Shown: positions 44,322 through 55,368, counted from the first letter of the stretch. The stretch: 64,000 bases of DNA from Mesorhizobium sp. J428 (GCF_024699925.1 NZ_JAJOMX010000001.1:2146001-2210000), one strand, 5' to 3'. Notes: generated by a model not told the origin, from the sequence alone. A program made the numbers and translations.

Positions 44322-45587
44322 TCAGGTGTTCATCGAATCGAAGAAGTCGGAATTCGTCTTGGTCTGCTTCAGCTTGTCGATGAGGAACTCGATCGCGTCG
44401 GTCGTGCCCATCGGTGCCAGAATGCGGCGCAGCACGAAGATCTTCTGCAGGTCGGCCCGTGGCACCAGCAGGTCTTCCTTACGCGTTCCGGACTTCAGGA
44501 TGTCCATGGCCGGATAGATACGCTTGTCGGCGACCTTGCGGTCGAGCACGATTTCCGAATTGCCGGTGCCCTTGAACTCCTCGAAGATCACTTCGTCCAT
44601 GCGGCTGCCGGTATCGATCAGCGCCGTCGCGATGATGGTCAGCGATCCGCCCTCCTCGATGTTGCGGGCCGCACCGAAGAAGCGCTTCGGCCGCTGCAGG
44701 GCATTGGCGTCGACACCACCGGTCAGAACCTTACCGGACGACGGCACGACTGTGTTGTAGGCACGGCCGAGGCGGGTGATCGAATCGAGCAGGATGACCA
44801 CGTCGCGGCCGTGTTCGACCAGGCGCTTCGCCTTTTCGATCACCATCTCGGCCACCTGCACGTGCCGCACCGCCGGTTCGTCGAAGGTGGAGGACACTAC
44901 CTCGCCCTTCACCGAACGCTGCATGTCGGTGACTTCCTCGGGCCGCTCGTCGATGAGCAGCACGATCAGGTAGCACTCGGGATGATTCGCCGTGATCGAA
45001 TGTGCGATGTTCTGCAGGAGGACCGTCTTACCCGTGCGCGGCTGTGCGACGATGAGCGCGCGCTGGCCCTTGCCCAGCGGTGCAACGAGATCGATCACCC
45101 GCGGCGAGATATCCTTCGACGTCGGATTCTCCAGCTCCATCTTCAGGCGCGAGGTCGGATAGAGCGGCGTGAGGTTGTCGAAGTGAATCTTATGCCGGAT
45201 CTTCTCCGGATCGTCGAAATTGATCGTGTTGACCTTCAGCAGCGCAAAGTAGCGCTCCCCTTCCTTCGGGCTGCGGATCGGCCCTTCGACTGTGTCGCCG
45301 GTCTTCAGCGAGAAACGGCGGATCTGCGAGGGCGAGATGTAGATGTCGTCCGGGCCGGGCAGATAGTTCGCATTTGCCGAACGCAGGAAGCCGAATCCGT
45401 CCTGCAGAACTTCGACCACGCCGTCGCCGATGATCTCGATATCCTGCGCCGCAAGCTTCTTGAGGATCGCGAACATCAGCTCCTGCTTGCGCATGACGCT
45501 GGCGTTCTCGACCTCGAGCGATTCGGCGTAAGCGATCAGCTCCGGCGGCTTCTTGTTCTTGAAGTCTGCGAGTTTCATTTCCTGCAT
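44322..45587 (-). CDS. rho: Transcription termination factor Rho
   Basis: 421 aa. N-terminal '[20 protein letters not shown]', the RNA-binding cold-shock-like region, and the P-loop '[15 protein letters not shown]' with '[13 protein letters not shown]'. Hexameric RNA helicase. The 177-base gap upstream (45588-45764) holds no gene and presumably the promoter/leader. Confidence 0.97.
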   Translation of the reverse strand: MQEMKLADFKNKKPPELIAYAESLEVENASVMRKQELMFAILKKLAAQDIEIIGDGVVEVLQDGFGFLRSANANYLPGPDDIYISPSQIRRFSLKTGDTVEGPIRSPKEGERYFALLKVNTINFDDPEKIRHKIHFDNLTPLYPTSRLKMELENPTSKDISPRVIDLVAPLGKGQRALIVAQPRTGKTVLLQNIAHSITANHPECYLIVLLIDERPEEVTDMQRSVKGEVVSSTFDEPAVRHVQVAEMVIEKAKRLVEHGRDVVILLDSITRLGRAYNTVVPSSGKVLTGGVDANALQRPKRFFGAARNIEEGGSLTIIATALIDTGSRMDEVIFEEFKGTGNSEIVLDRKVADKRIYPAMDILKSGTRKEDLLVPRADLQKIFVLRRILAPMGTTDAIEFLIDKLKQTKTNSDFFDSMNT

Positions 45588-45764
45588 GGGGCGGCTCTGG
45601 ATGGAGTCTGGGTCCGGATTGAAGACGCGGACCGAAGATAAAATGCCTGGGAACGCCGTTCGTGCGTCCGAATGCTTGAGACGGCACGAATACTAGGCGA
45701 GAAGGGAAGGACCTTTTCATACAATCCGGGCGGCGAAAGCGCAAGCGATCAATTCGAAGCCTGG

Positions 45765-46298
45765 TCAGAACGGCTTCACGATCACCAGGATCACGATGCC
45801 GATCATGAGCAGGGTCGGCACCTCGTTGACGATCCGCCAATGCCGCGCAGGCTTCTCGTTCCTGTCCTCGGCGAAGCGGCGCACTGCACCCCCCAGATAG
45901 CCATGCATGCCGGACATCGCAACCACGAGCGCGATCTTGGCGTGCAGCCATCCGCCCTGGAACGCGAAGCCTTTCCAGGCAAGCCACAGCCCGGCCGCCC
46001 AGGCGATCACCATCGCCGGGTTGATGATCGCCCTGTAGAGCCGCCGCTCCATCACCTTGAAGGTCTCGGACTGCACCGAGCCACGCTCCGCGTCGGCGTG
46101 ATAGACGAAGAGCCGCGGCAGATAGAGCATGCCCGCCATCCAGGCGATCACCGCGATGACGTGCACCGCCTTGATCCAAAGGTAGAGATCGTCCGGCGCG
46201 AGATAGACAAGCGAAAGCGTCAGCGCGACGAATACGACGAGTGCAATGATGGCCCGCCGCGTCGCGACCGCCCCCGAGGATGCAGCACTGTCCGCCAT
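45765..46298 (-). CDS. hemJ: Protoporphyrinogen oxidase HemJ
   Basis: 177 aa, membrane protein with four or five helices. '[20 protein letters not shown]' with the conserved His, then '[18 protein letters not shown]' and '[17 protein letters not shown]' are characteristic of HemJ (YP_DUF2269-like). Oxidises protoporphyrinogen IX in the membrane. Its ATG overlaps the hemE stop by one base, so it is coupled to hemE. Confidence 0.92.
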   Translation of the reverse strand: MADSAASSGAVATRRAIIALVVFVALTLSLVYLAPDDLYLWIKAVHVIAVIAWMAGMLYLPRLFVYHADAERGSVQSETFKVMERRLYRAIINPAMVIAWAAGLWLAWKGFAFQGGWLHAKIALVVAMSGMHGYLGGAVRRFAEDRNEKPARHWRIVNEVPTLLMIGIVILVIVKPF

Positions 46299-47339
46299 CA
46301 ACGCGCTCCCCTGATCCGCCGCAGCATCGCCTCGACATGGGCGATCGGAGCCTCGGGCGTGATTCCATGGCCGAGATTGAAGATCAGCGGGCCATCGCCC
46401 AGCCCCTCTAGGATCGCATCGACGCCTTCGTCCAAGGCGCGTCCGCCGGCGACGAGCCGCATCGGATCGAGATTGCCCTGCACGGCGCCCGCCGCCTGCA
46501 ACCGCTTCGCCTGCGACAGCGGCACGGACCAGTCGAGCCCCAGCCCGTTCACCCCGGTCAGCTGGCGATAATCGTCGTAGAGACTGCCGGCGCCTTTCGG
46601 AAAGCCGATGATCAGTGCATCGGGCCTCGCTGAGCGCACCTTCGAAACGATCCGTTGCACGGGCTCGACGCAGAAGGCCGAGAACGAAGGCTCGTCGAGC
46701 ACGCCCGACCAGGAATCGAAGATCTGCACCGCATCCGCGCCGGCATCCAACTGCCGGATCAGATATTCGGCGGAAACATCGGCAATCGTGCCCGAGCAGC
46801 TTCCGGAAGGCCTCCGGATGCCGATAGGAAAACAGCCGGGCAGGCGCCTGGTCCGGCGTGCCGTGCCCGGCGATCATGTAGGTCGCGATCGTCCAGGGCG
46901 CGCCGCAGAAGCCGAGCAGCGTCGTCTCCGCCGGCAGTTCGGCGCGCAGCCGGCGCACCGTTTCGTAGACGGGCGCGAGCGTCTCGTGAAACCGGCTCCT
47001 GTCGAGCCGCTCGATGTCGTCGACACCCATCGGGGTCATCAGCGGCCCGCGTCCCTCCTCGAAGCGCAGATCCCGGCCCAACGCATGCGGCACCACAAGA
47101 ATGTCCGAGAACAGGATCGATGCGTCGAAACCGAAACGCCTGATGGGCTGAAGCGTCACCTCGACCGCGAAATCGGGATTGTAGCAGAGATCGAGAAAGC
47201 TCCCGGCTCTCTTTCGCGTCTCGCGATACTCGGGAAGATACCTGCCAGCCTGGCGCATCAACCAGACCGGAGGCGGGAAGACGCTCTCTCCTCTCAGCAC
47301 ATCGGCGACGACGCGTTTCGGAGTGCTCGGCGCAGCCAT
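46298..47339 (-). pseudogene. hemE: Uroporphyrinogen decarboxylase HemE, one-base frameshift (probable sequence error)
   Basis: Both parts match HemE. N-terminal '[18 protein letters not shown]' and '[12 protein letters not shown]' run from 47339 to 'AFRKLLG'; there CCC at 46792-46794 (one C too many) breaks the frame. Removing one base gives '[20 protein letters not shown]' and leads into the second frame with 'IFDSWSGVL' and '[17 protein letters not shown]'. Total would be about 346 aa, normal. HemE is needed for heme, so a true loss is unlikely unless another copy exists. The gene borders the predicted origin, as in many alphaproteobacteria. Confidence 0.9.
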
Positions 47340-47725
47340 CCTGCCTCCTTCCCAATAAAGAAATGAATCTTTGAATCTTCTTATGATTCTAAGAGTCTGT
47401 CAGTCGTGGGGATTATCACCTGTCCCCAATCCGTCCACGGATAGGATGTCACACCGGCGAATGTCCAGCCTTGTCCAACTGTGGAAGATAGTGGGAGTGG
47501 CCGGATAATTGGAAAGATATCAGCTATTTAAGCGGAAATCGGATTCTCGCGACCTGTGGATCTTTCCTCGGTAACCGTTCCGGATCCGATTCATCCACAG
47601 GGCCGGGACTGCCGATCCGCAGTCGCTCGGATTGTGGACAAGAGGGCTTCTGATACAGTCCTCGCCGCCATGGAGGGTCGCTTGTCCGACTTGTCCACAC
47701 TCCTCAACAAGGGCCGACCCGGGCT
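47340..47725. other. Predicted chromosomal replication origin (oriC) between hemE and ppsR
   Basis: 386 bases without a gene, in the place where alphaproteobacterial origins are known (next to hemE). AT-rich stretch about 47351-47392. DnaA-box-like 9-mers related to TTATCCACA: TGTGGAAGA (47480), AGATCCACA on the reverse strand (47555-47563), TCATCCACA (47591-47599), TTGTCCACA on the reverse strand (47633-47641) and on the forward strand (47691-47699). Six GANTC methylation sites at 47365, 47373, 47385, 47393, 47542, 47588, four of them within 33 bases. GC skew would settle it. Confidence 0.8.
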
Positions 47726-48547
47726 GTGAGCAAACCCCAAAGCTTCTTCCACCTGCATCTGATTTCGGACGCGACCGGCGAAACGCTGCTCGCCGCGGGC
47801 CGCGCGGCGTCGGCCCAGTACAAGGACACCCGCGCGATCGAGCACATCTATCCGCTGATCCGCACCGAAAAGCAGCTGGCCAAGGTGCTCGAGGAGATCG
47901 ATGCCGAACCTGGCATCGTCCTCTACACGGTCGTCGACAAGGATCTGGCGGCGAGCATCGATCAGCGCTGCGCAGCAATGGGTCTGCCCTGCGTGTCCGT
48001 ATTGGAGCCGGTGCTGACCGTCTTCCAGTCCTATCTCGGTGCACCGGCCGGCCGCCGTGTCGGCGCACAGCATGTTCTCGACGCCGAATACTTCCGGCGG
48101 ATCGATGCGCTCAACTTCACGATGGATCATGACGACGGCCAGTTGCCGGCCGACATCGAAGAGGCGGATGTCGTGCTGATCGGGATTTCGCGCACCTCGA
48201 AGACACCGACCAGCATCTATCTCGCCAATCGTGGCATCAAGACCGCCAACATCCCGATCGTCCTCGGCGTGCCGGTGCCCGACAGTCTGCTCACCGCCAA
48301 GCGGCCGCTGATCGTGGGCCTCGTCGCGACGGCCGAGCGCATTTCCCATGTCCGGCAGAACCGCCTGCTGGGCACGACCACCACCTTCGACGCGCAGAAC
48401 TACATCGACCGGGCAGCGATTTCGGACGAGCTGTCCTATGCGCGCCAGATCTGCACCCGGCACAACTGGCCGATGATCGACGTCAGCCGCAGATCGATCG
48501 AAGAGACCGCCGCCGCGATCGTTGCGCTGCGGGGCCGGACGCGCTAA
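47726..48547 (+). CDS. ppsR: Pyruvate, phosphate (or water) dikinase regulatory protein
   Basis: 273 aa from GTG 47726. DUF299/PDRP family: N-terminal '[20 protein letters not shown]' and the P-loop '[18 protein letters not shown]'. It phosphorylates and dephosphorylates a Thr of PEP synthase or pyruvate phosphate dikinase using ADP and phosphate. First gene right of the predicted origin. Confidence 0.93.
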   Translation: MSKPQSFFHLHLISDATGETLLAAGRAASAQYKDTRAIEHIYPLIRTEKQLAKVLEEIDAEPGIVLYTVVDKDLAASIDQRCAAMGLPCVSVLEPVLTVFQSYLGAPAGRRVGAQHVLDAEYFRRIDALNFTMDHDDGQLPADIEEADVVLIGISRTSKTPTSIYLANRGIKTANIPIVLGVPVPDSLLTAKRPLIVGLVATAERISHVRQNRLLGTTTTFDAQNYIDRAAISDELSYARQICTRHNWPMIDVSRRSIEETAAAIVALRGRTR

Positions 48548-48558
48548 CCGGTGCGCCC

Positions 48559-49158
48559 ATGACGACCCGGATCATCCTCGCCTCGGCAAGCCCGTTCCGT
48601 CTTGCGATGTTACGCAATGCCGGCATCGAAACGGAAGCGAATCCATCGCGGATCGATGAACGCGCTGTGGAGGAGGCGATCGGTGACGCCGCGATTTCAC
48701 CCGAGAACCTGGCGTGGATCCTCGCCGAGGCCAAGGCGGAGGAGGTAAGCGAACGCTTCCCGGGCGCGCTGGTGATCGGTTCCGACCAGACGCTGTCGCT
48801 CGGCGACGAGGTGCTCCACAAGGCATCCGATATGGAGGAGGCGAGGCGACGCCTTCTCAAGCTCTCCGGCAAGACCCATCACCTGAACAGCGCCGTCGTC
48901 CTCGCGCGCGACGGCAAGGCACTGTGGGGCCATGTCTCGGTGGCGCGGATGACGATGCGCAAGCTCGATCCGGCCTACGTCGGGCGCTATCTGTCGCGCG
49001 TCGGCGACCAGGTGCTGCGCAGCGTCGGCGTCTACCAGATCGAAGGCGAGGGAATTCAGCTCTTCGATGCGATCGAAGGCGATCATTTCACCATCGTCGG
49101 CATGCCCTTGCTTCAGCTGGTCGCGGAACTGCGCCGGCTTGGAGCGATCGATGGCTGA
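48559..49158 (+). CDS. maf: Maf-family nucleoside triphosphate pyrophosphatase
   Basis: 199 aa. Starts '[20 protein letters not shown]', the Maf motif; '[18 protein letters not shown]' holds the catalytic Asp. Hydrolyses non-canonical or m7G/UTP-type nucleotides. Overlaps aroE by eight bases. Confidence 0.93.
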   Translation: MTTRIILASASPFRLAMLRNAGIETEANPSRIDERAVEEAIGDAAISPENLAWILAEAKAEEVSERFPGALVIGSDQTLSLGDEVLHKASDMEEARRRLLKLSGKTHHLNSAVVLARDGKALWGHVSVARMTMRKLDPAYVGRYLSRVGDQVLRSVGVYQIEGEGIQLFDAIEGDHFTIVGMPLLQLVAELRRLGAIDG

Positions 49159-49984
49159 AATCCGCACCTTCGTCTGCGGCCATCCGGTCGCACATTCCCG
49201 CTCGCCCCTGATCCACGGACACTGGCTGAAAGAGCTCGGCATTGACGGCAGCTACGAGCGGATCGACATCGCGCCCGCCGACATCCGGGCCTTCATCGCG
49301 GGCCTTCCCGGCAGCGGCTTTGCCGGCGGCAACGTTACGATTCCGCACAAGGAGGCCGCTTTCGAGACGGTTTCGCACCGCGACGGTGAGGCCGAGGCGA
49401 TCGGCGCGGTCAACACGCTTTGGATCGAGAACGGCAAGGTGTGTGGCGGCAACACCGACGCGATCGGCTTCGCGGCCAACCTGGATGACCGCGCTCCGGG
49501 CTGGCGCGGGCGAGACAGGGCGCTGGTGCTTGGCGCGGGTGGCGCTGCGCGGGCGGTGGTGCACGCGATCCTCAGCGCTGGCTATGCGCGGGTCGACATC
49601 ACCAATCGCACGCCCGCCCGCGCGCTGGAACTCGCCGATCTCTTCGGAGACAGGGTTCGCGGGCACGGCAACGATGCCATCGATGCTCTGCTTCCGGCCG
49701 CGGATCTCGTGGTCAATACGACATCGCTCGGGATGGACGGCGACTCGTCACTTCCCGCCGATGTCGCGGCACTGCCGGACCATGCCCTCGTCACCGACAT
49801 CGTCTATGTGCCGCTCGAGACGCCGTTTCTCAGGGCAGCGTCTGCGCGGGGTCTGAAAACCGTCGATGGTCTCGGCATGCTGCTCCACCAGGCCGCCCCC
49901 GGTTTCGAACGCTGGTTCGGCACGCGCCCGGCCGTCACGCAGCAGCTGCGCGATCTGGTGATCGCCGACCTGGAGGCCCATTGA
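49151..49984 (+). CDS. aroE: Shikimate dehydrogenase
   Basis: 277 aa from ATG 49151 inside the end of maf; earlier in-frame sequence is maf shadow. '[16 protein letters not shown]' contains the catalytic Lys; 'NTDAIGF' has the conserved Asp; NADP fold at '[17 protein letters not shown]'. Shikimate pathway step: dehydroshikimate to shikimate. Confidence 0.95.
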   Translation: MAEIRTFVCGHPVAHSRSPLIHGHWLKELGIDGSYERIDIAPADIRAFIAGLPGSGFAGGNVTIPHKEAAFETVSHRDGEAEAIGAVNTLWIENGKVCGGNTDAIGFAANLDDRAPGWRGRDRALVLGAGGAARAVVHAILSAGYARVDITNRTPARALELADLFGDRVRGHGNDAIDALLPAADLVVNTTSLGMDGDSSLPADVAALPDHALVTDIVYVPLETPFLRAASARGLKTVDGLGMLLHQAAPGFERWFGTRPAVTQQLRDLVIADLEAH

Positions 49985-50565
49985 TGATCGTCATCGGCCT
50001 CACCGGATCCATCGGCATGGGCAAGTCGACCACGGCGAAGATGTTCGCCGAGGAAGGCGTGCCGGTCCATGATTCCGACGAGGCGGTGCATCGCCTCTAT
50101 TCCGGCGCCGCCGTGCCGCTGGTCGAGGCGGCGTTTCCGGGCGTGACAGTCGACGGCAGGATCGACCGGACGTTGCTTGGCCAGCGCGTCATCGGCAATA
50201 CCGAGGCGATCCGGAAGCTCGAGCAGATCGTGCACCCGTTGGTGCGGGCGGATGCCGATGCCTTCCTCGCGCGCAGCCGGGCAGCGGGCGCGAAGCTCGC
50301 TGTCCTCGACATTCCCCTTCTGTTCGAGACCGGCGGGCGCGATCGCGTCGACAAGGTGGTCGTGGTCTCCGCGCCCGCCGCGGTTCAGCGTGAGCGGGTT
50401 CTCGCTCGCCCGGGCATGACCGCCGAGAAGTTCGAGGCGATCCTTGCCCGGCAGGTGCCCGATGCCGAGAAACGGCGTCTTGCCGATTTCGTCGTCGATA
50501 CCGGCGCGGGCATGGAGGCCGCGCGCGAGGCGGTACGCAGGATCGTCGCGGACCTGTCAGCATGA
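49984..50565 (+). CDS. coaE: Dephospho-CoA kinase
   Basis: 193 aa. P-loop '[18 protein letters not shown]'. The ATG at 49984 shares a base with the aroE stop (TGATG); TTG at 49981 is also possible. Last step of CoA synthesis. Confidence 0.94.
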   Translation: MIVIGLTGSIGMGKSTTAKMFAEEGVPVHDSDEAVHRLYSGAAVPLVEAAFPGVTVDGRIDRTLLGQRVIGNTEAIRKLEQIVHPLVRADADAFLARSRAAGAKLAVLDIPLLFETGGRDRVDKVVVVSAPAAVQRERVLARPGMTAEKFEAILARQVPDAEKRRLADFVVDTGAGMEAAREAVRRIVADLSA

Positions 50566-50636
50566 TGTGTTGACGCCGCGCTGCCGGACTTGCGGGGTGG
50601 TGCTGCGTCCAGCATCGTCGGGCCAGGAGTGATTCG

Positions 50637-51359
50637 ATGCGTGAGATCGTCTTCGATACGGAAACCACCGGCCTCGACCATCGTGTCGAGCGCGTGATCG
50701 AGATCGGCGCGATCGAACTGGTCAACCGGTTCCCGACAGGTCGCACCTTCCACGTCTATATCAATCCGGACGGTCGTGCGATCGATCCGGAGGCGCAGGC
50801 GGTCCATGGCATCACGATGGAACAGCTTGCCGACAAGCCGACCTTCGCTGGCGTCATCGACGACTTCCAAGCCTTCATCGACGGCGCGACGCTGGTCGCC
50901 CACAATGCCGGCTTCGACATGAACTTCATCAACGCGGAGTTTGCCCGTTTCGCCCGTCCGCCCGTCGATCCGGCGCGCGTCGTCGATACGCTCGCCATCG
51001 CGCGGCGCAAGCACCCGATGGGGCCGAATTCGCTCGATGCGCTGTGCAAACGCTACGGCATCGACAACAGCCACCGAACCCGCCACGGCGCGCTGCTCGA
51101 CTCGGGGCTGTTGGCGGAGGTCTATATCGAGCTGCTCGGCGGCAAACAGGCCACCTTTGGCCTCTCGGTGGCCGAGCAGGCCACAAGCCGGGCCGAGACC
51201 GTCGAGGTCAGCATCACGCTTACGGCGCGCGCCGAACCCTTGCCGACGCGTCTGACCGAGATGGAGCGCCAAGCGCATGCGAAGCTCGTGGCGTCGCTTG
51301 GCGAAAAGGCGATCTGGCTGAAGCCCGAACTTCAGGCCCAGCCAGCCGCGGAAGCCTGA
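50637..51359 (+). CDS. dnaQ: DNA polymerase III epsilon subunit (3'-5' exonuclease)
   Basis: 240 aa. DEDDh exonuclease: Exo I 'IVFDTETTGLD', Exo II 'LVAHNAGFDMNFINAEF' and Exo III 'HRTRHGALLDSGLLAEVY'. Proofreading subunit of the replicase. Stop is adjacent to the convergent secB stop. Confidence 0.96.
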   Translation: MREIVFDTETTGLDHRVERVIEIGAIELVNRFPTGRTFHVYINPDGRAIDPEAQAVHGITMEQLADKPTFAGVIDDFQAFIDGATLVAHNAGFDMNFINAEFARFARPPVDPARVVDTLAIARRKHPMGPNSLDALCKRYGIDNSHRTRHGALLDSGLLAEVYIELLGGKQATFGLSVAEQATSRAETVEVSITLTARAEPLPTRLTEMERQAHAKLVASLGEKAIWLKPELQAQPAAEA

Positions 51360-51851
51360 TCAGCTCGACATCTGCACCTTGGCGCGGGCCTGCTCCTCGG
51401 CCATGCGGGCCTGGAACATCTGCGCGAAGTCGATCGGGTCGATCATCAGCGGCGGGAAGCCGCCGTTGCGGGTCGCCTCGGCGATGATCTGGCGGGCGAA
51501 GGGGAACAGCAGCCGCGGGCACTCGATGAAGAGGATCGGCAGCGTGTGCTCCTTCGGGAAGCCGCTGACGCGGAAGACGCCGCCATAGACGAGCTCGACG
51601 TTGAAGAGCACGTCCTTGTCCGCGCCCGCCTTGGCCGAGATGGTCAGGTTCACGTCGAACTCGGTATCCGAGATCGGATTCGCGTTGACGTTGACATTGA
51701 TGTTGATGCCGGGAGCGTTCTCGCGGGCACGCAGCGAGTTCGGGGCGTTCGGGCTTTCGAAGGACAGATCCTTGACGTATTGCGCAAGCACATTGAGCGA
51801 AGGCTGCGCGCCGTTGCCGGCCGTTGCGCCGCCGTTTTCGTTCTCTGCCAT
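51360..51851 (-). CDS. secB: Protein-export chaperone SecB
   Basis: 163 aa. '[19 protein letters not shown]' near the N-terminus and '[20 protein letters not shown]' with '[20 protein letters not shown]' are SecB signatures. Tetrameric chaperone that hands preproteins to SecA. Confidence 0.95.
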   Translation of the reverse strand: MAENENGGATAGNGAQPSLNVLAQYVKDLSFESPNAPNSLRARENAPGININVNVNANPISDTEFDVNLTISAKAGADKDVLFNVELVYGGVFRVSGFPKEHTLPILFIECPRLLFPFARQIIAEATRNGGFPPLMIDPIDFAQMFQARMAEEQARAKVQMSS

Positions 51852-51958
51852 TGATCCCGTTCCTTGGTCGGTGGCCCTGTTTCGGCCCGTTTCAAATCGG
51901 CGCGTTCGCTAGCATGCCCGACCCTTCATAGCAAGTTTGGCGGCCGGACTCCCGAGAC

Positions 51959-52447
51959 TTACTCGGAATCCGGACGTTTCCAGGGTGAGGAGCCGCCGCC
52001 CTCGACCTCCCGGTAATCACGCTCGTCGAGATCAATCACCTTTGCCTCCCGTCGCGCCTGCCCGCCGCGGGCGCCGAAGCCGCTGCCCATGACCACGATC
52101 CGCGAGCGAAGCGCGTTCCAGGCGAGGTCCCGCACCGGCGGCAGGAAAAGCAGCAGGCCGATGATGTCGGTGATGAAGCCCGGAATGATCAGCAGCAGCC
52201 CCGCCAGCACGATCATCGCGCCGTGCACGATCTCGCGGTCCGGCGCGCCGCCGGCCTGCGCCTGGATCTGGGCGCGCTGCAGCGCCCCCATGCCCTGGAC
52301 CTTGAGAAGCACGGCGCCGAGGATCGCGGAGGCGATGACCAGCCCGACGGTTGCCAGCGCACCGATCCGGCTGCCGACGACCACGAATCCGGCAATCTCC
52401 AGCAGCGGCAGGAGAAGCACGAAAAGGCCAAGGATCGATCTGCTCAT
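51959..52447 (-). CDS. FxsA-family membrane protein
   Basis: 162 aa from ATG 52447 (20 open codons upstream do not fit). Three hydrophobic helices, 'LGLFVLLLPLLEIAGFVVVG', 'VGLVIASAILGAVLLKVQ' and 'MIVLAGLLLIIPGFITDIIG', as in FxsA. Named for phage F exclusion suppression; cellular role poorly known. Usual neighbour of secB in this order. Confidence 0.9.
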   Translation of the reverse strand: MSRSILGLFVLLLPLLEIAGFVVVGSRIGALATVGLVIASAILGAVLLKVQGMGALQRAQIQAQAGGAPDREIVHGAMIVLAGLLLIIPGFITDIIGLLLFLPPVRDLAWNALRSRIVVMGSGFGARGGQARREAKVIDLDERDYREVEGGGSSPWKRPDSE

Positions 52448-52628
52448 GGAGGTCCAAACAACAAAGGGGCGAAATGCGGCTTTTCCCAGAGATAGGAACG
52501 CAGCCATAGGATTTGAATGATCGCCCGCACCACTCTATATGCAATCGTCGAGCATTGTATCAGCGGCGCAAGCGGTCGATAATGTTCGTCGTGATCGTGG
52601 CCACGGTTCAGGCGTCTGGCGGAAGCAC

Positions 52629-53333
52629 ATGGAATTTTTCGATTTGGGTGCGATCATCTTCCTGGTCGCGGCAGTGGTGATCTTCATCCAGCTCCGCAAC
52701 GTTCTCGGACGCCGGACCGGAAACGAACGTCCGCCATTCGACCCTTACACGGCCGGACGCGCCAAGCGTGAGCCTGCCCCAGCGTCGCAGGACAACGTCG
52801 TCTCGCTGCCGCGCCGGAAATCGTCCGAAACCGCTGAGGAAAGCTATGCCGCGATCGACAAGGTCGCCGCACCCGGCACCGACGTGAACAAGGGCCTGCG
52901 TGCGATCAGGGACGCCGACCCGTCCTTTGAGCCCGTCGGCTTCGTCGACGGCGCCAAGATGGCCTACGAGATGATCGTCATGGCCTATGCCGACGGCGAC
53001 CGGAAGACGCTCAAGAACCTGCTTTCCCGCGAGGTCTATGACGGCTTCGTGCAGGCGATCTCCGAGCGCGAACAGCGCAACGAGAAAATCCAGTCCTCTT
53101 TCGTCGGCATCGACAAGGCCGAGATCGTCGGCGCCGAGATGAAGGGAAGCGAGGCGCATGTCACGCTTCGCATCGTCAGCGAGCTCATTTCCGCCACCCG
53201 CAACAATGCCGGCGAGGTGATCGACGGCGATCCGGAGACGGTCGCCGAGGTCAAGGACGTCTGGACCTTCGCCCGCGACACGAAGTCCAAGGATCCGAAC
53301 TGGAAGCTGGTCGCGACGGAAGCCGAAGACTGA
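52629..53333 (+). CDS. Tim44/TimA-domain protein
   Basis: 234 aa. N-terminal membrane anchor 'GAIIFLVAAVVIFIQLRNVL', then a linker and a Tim44-like domain ('FVDGAKMAYEMIVMAYADGD'). Bacterial homologue of mitochondrial import subunit Tim44 found in alphaproteobacteria; function in bacteria not well known. ATG 52629 is chosen since the anchor starts there. Divergent from fxsA. Confidence 0.92.
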   Translation: MEFFDLGAIIFLVAAVVIFIQLRNVLGRRTGNERPPFDPYTAGRAKREPAPASQDNVVSLPRRKSSETAEESYAAIDKVAAPGTDVNKGLRAIRDADPSFEPVGFVDGAKMAYEMIVMAYADGDRKTLKNLLSREVYDGFVQAISEREQRNEKIQSSFVGIDKAEIVGAEMKGSEAHVTLRIVSELISATRNNAGEVIDGDPETVAEVKDVWTFARDTKSKDPNWKLVATEAED

Positions 53334-53354
53334 CGGGCGTGGTGGAGTTCGCCG

Positions 53355-54464
53355 ATGCCCCTGTCCTCGGCGTTCCGCCCGGTCTCCTTCACCGACCTGC
53401 CCGGCTGGCTTGAGGACGACTGCGGTCCGGCTTTCGAGGCATTCCGCCGGTCGGCGTTCCGCGTCCTTGAGAAATCATACCGAACCGGCAGCCTGGGAAT
53501 CGATTGCGCCGCCTTCGGGTCCGCTTATGCCGAAGCACGCCTCTCGCCCCGGCTCGACAAAGCGGCCGCCCACGCCTTCTTCGAGCGCCACTTCACTCCT
53601 TGCCTCGTCGAGCCGGGAAACGGAGCCGAACGCGGCTTCGTGACCGGCTTCTACGAGCCGGAGGCCGCCGCCTCTCCCGCCCGCACCGATCGCTTCCGCT
53701 TCCCGCTCTATGCGCGCCCCGACGATCTGGTCGACATAGACGACACCAACCGGCCCGACGGCCTCGATCCCTATCTCGCCTTCGCCCGGCAGACCGTCGA
53801 CGGCATCGTCGAATATTATGACCGCGGCGAGATCGAGCGCGGCGCGCTGGCGGGGTGCGGGCTCGAATTCGCCTGGCTGGAAGACCCGGTCGACGTGTTC
53901 TTCATCCATGTGCAGGGCGCGGCAAGGCTACGCATGCCGGACGGACAGATGCGCCGCGTGACCTACGCCGCCAAGAGCGGCCAGCGCTTCAGCGGACCTG
54001 GACGCATCCTGGCCGATCTCGGCGAAATCCCGCTGGCCGCCGTGACGATGCAGTCGATTCGCGCCTGGTTCCGGGCACATCCCGGGCGGGTCGACGAGAT
54101 CCTCTGGCAGAACCGGTCCTTCATCTTCTTCCGCGAGGCGCCGGTGGACGATCAGTCGCTCGGGCCGGTGGCTGCCGCCAAGGTGCCGCTGACCCCCGGC
54201 AGGTCGATGGCCGTGGACAGGCTGCTGCACACGTTCGGAACACCTTTCTTCATCGACGCTCCGGAGCTGACGGGCTTCGAGGGGCGCCCGTTCCGCCGTC
54301 TGATGATCGCGCAGGACACCGGCTCCGCGATCGTCGGCGCCGCGCGCGGCGACCTCTTCGCCGGCTCCGGCGATGCTGCCGGCGAGATCGCAGGCGTGGT
54401 GAAGAGTGCAGCCGATTTCTATGCGCTCGTCCCCAACGCGCTGCTGGCCGGACGGACGCCATGA
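53355..54464 (+). CDS. mltA: Membrane-bound-type lytic murein transglycosylase A
   Basis: 369 aa. MltA domain 'DPVDVFFIHVQGAARLRMPD' and the C-terminal 3D domain 'IAQDTGSAIVGAARGDLF' with conserved Asp residues. No clear lipobox signal from this start, so export may differ from E. coli. Cleaves peptidoglycan forming anhydro-muramyl ends. Stop overlaps the Smr gene. Confidence 0.9.
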   Translation: MPLSSAFRPVSFTDLPGWLEDDCGPAFEAFRRSAFRVLEKSYRTGSLGIDCAAFGSAYAEARLSPRLDKAAAHAFFERHFTPCLVEPGNGAERGFVTGFYEPEAAASPARTDRFRFPLYARPDDLVDIDDTNRPDGLDPYLAFARQTVDGIVEYYDRGEIERGALAGCGLEFAWLEDPVDVFFIHVQGAARLRMPDGQMRRVTYAAKSGQRFSGPGRILADLGEIPLAAVTMQSIRAWFRAHPGRVDEILWQNRSFIFFREAPVDDQSLGPVAAAKVPLTPGRSMAVDRLLHTFGTPFFIDAPELTGFEGRPFRRLMIAQDTGSAIVGAARGDLFAGSGDAAGEIAGVVKSAADFYALVPNALLAGRTP

Positions 54465-55003
54465 GCCGCTCCCGTGCCCGCGACCTGACCGACGAGGAGC
54501 GGGTTCTCTGGAACCTGGTCGCGCGCACCACCCAGCCGCTCAAGGGCAAGGCGGCACCGGAGCCGGCATTCGTGCCGGAGGCCGAACCGCCTTCGAAACC
54601 GCCGGCAGTCCAGGCTGCCGCCCCGCAACTACAGCCGGCGCAGCAGCATCGGCTCCAGGTGCACCACCTCGACCGGCTGACGCAGAAGAAGATCTCGAAG
54701 GGCCGGCTGCCGCTCGAAGCCCGCATCGACCTGCACGGAATGCGCCAGGACGAGGCCTACGGGTTGCTGTTGTCCTTCCTCCGGCGTGCGCATGCATCGG
54801 GCATCCGCTACGTCCTCGTCATCACCGGCAAGGGGCGCTCGCTGGCGAGCGAGGGCGTGCTGAAGCGCTCCGTTCCTGGCTGGTTCGCCACGCCGCCCTT
54901 CAGGGACCTGGTGAGCGGCTTCGAGGACGCCGCCCGCAACCATGGCGGCGAAGGCGCGCTCTATGTCAGGCTCCGCCGCCTGCCGCACGAGACGGGGCCA
55001 TGA
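54461..55003 (+). CDS. Smr (MutS2 C-terminal-type) domain protein
   Basis: 180 aa. Pro/Ala-rich linker, then the Smr domain: 'ARIDLHGMRQDEAYGLLLSF' and 'YVLVITGKGRSLASEGVL'. Smr domains are nicking or RNA-cleaving modules; the role of this stand-alone form is unknown. Overlaps mltA and the next gene by four bases each. Confidence 0.92.
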   Translation: MSRSRARDLTDEERVLWNLVARTTQPLKGKAAPEPAFVPEAEPPSKPPAVQAAAPQLQPAQQHRLQVHHLDRLTQKKISKGRLPLEARIDLHGMRQDEAYGLLLSFLRRAHASGIRYVLVITGKGRSLASEGVLKRSVPGWFATPPFRDLVSGFEDAARNHGGEGALYVRLRRLPHETGP

Positions 55004-55368
55004 CCCCCTTCGGCGCGAAGGTGCGCGATCTGAGGCGCGCTCGCGGCGTCTCGCAGAAGGACATGGCCGCGGCCATCGGCGTCAGCCCTGCCTATCTCTC
55101 CGCGCTGGAGCATGGCCGCCGCGGTCGCCCGACCTGGGCGATGCTGCAGAAGATCATCGGCTACTTCAACATCATCTGGGACGAGGCCGAGGAACTGCTC
55201 CGTCTCGCCGAGACCTCCGATCCGCGCGCGGTGATCGACACGTCCGGCCTCTCGCCCCGCGCGACGGAATTGGCCAACCTCCTGTCGGAGCGCATCGCGC
55301 AGCTCACGGATGCAGAATTGGAGCAGATGATCGCCATCGTCCACCGGCCGCGGCGCCGGTCGCGCTGA
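55000..55368 (+). CDS. XRE-family HTH regulator
   Basis: 122 aa. HTH_3 'LRRARGVSQKDMAAAIGVSP' followed by 'AYLSALEHGRRGRPTWAML'. Translation-coupled to the Smr gene. A conserved neighbour of mltA-smr in this group; target genes unknown. Confidence 0.9.
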   Translation: MTPFGAKVRDLRRARGVSQKDMAAAIGVSPAYLSALEHGRRGRPTWAMLQKIIGYFNIIWDEAEELLRLAETSDPRAVIDTSGLSPRATELANLLSERIAQLTDAELEQMIAIVHRPRRRSR

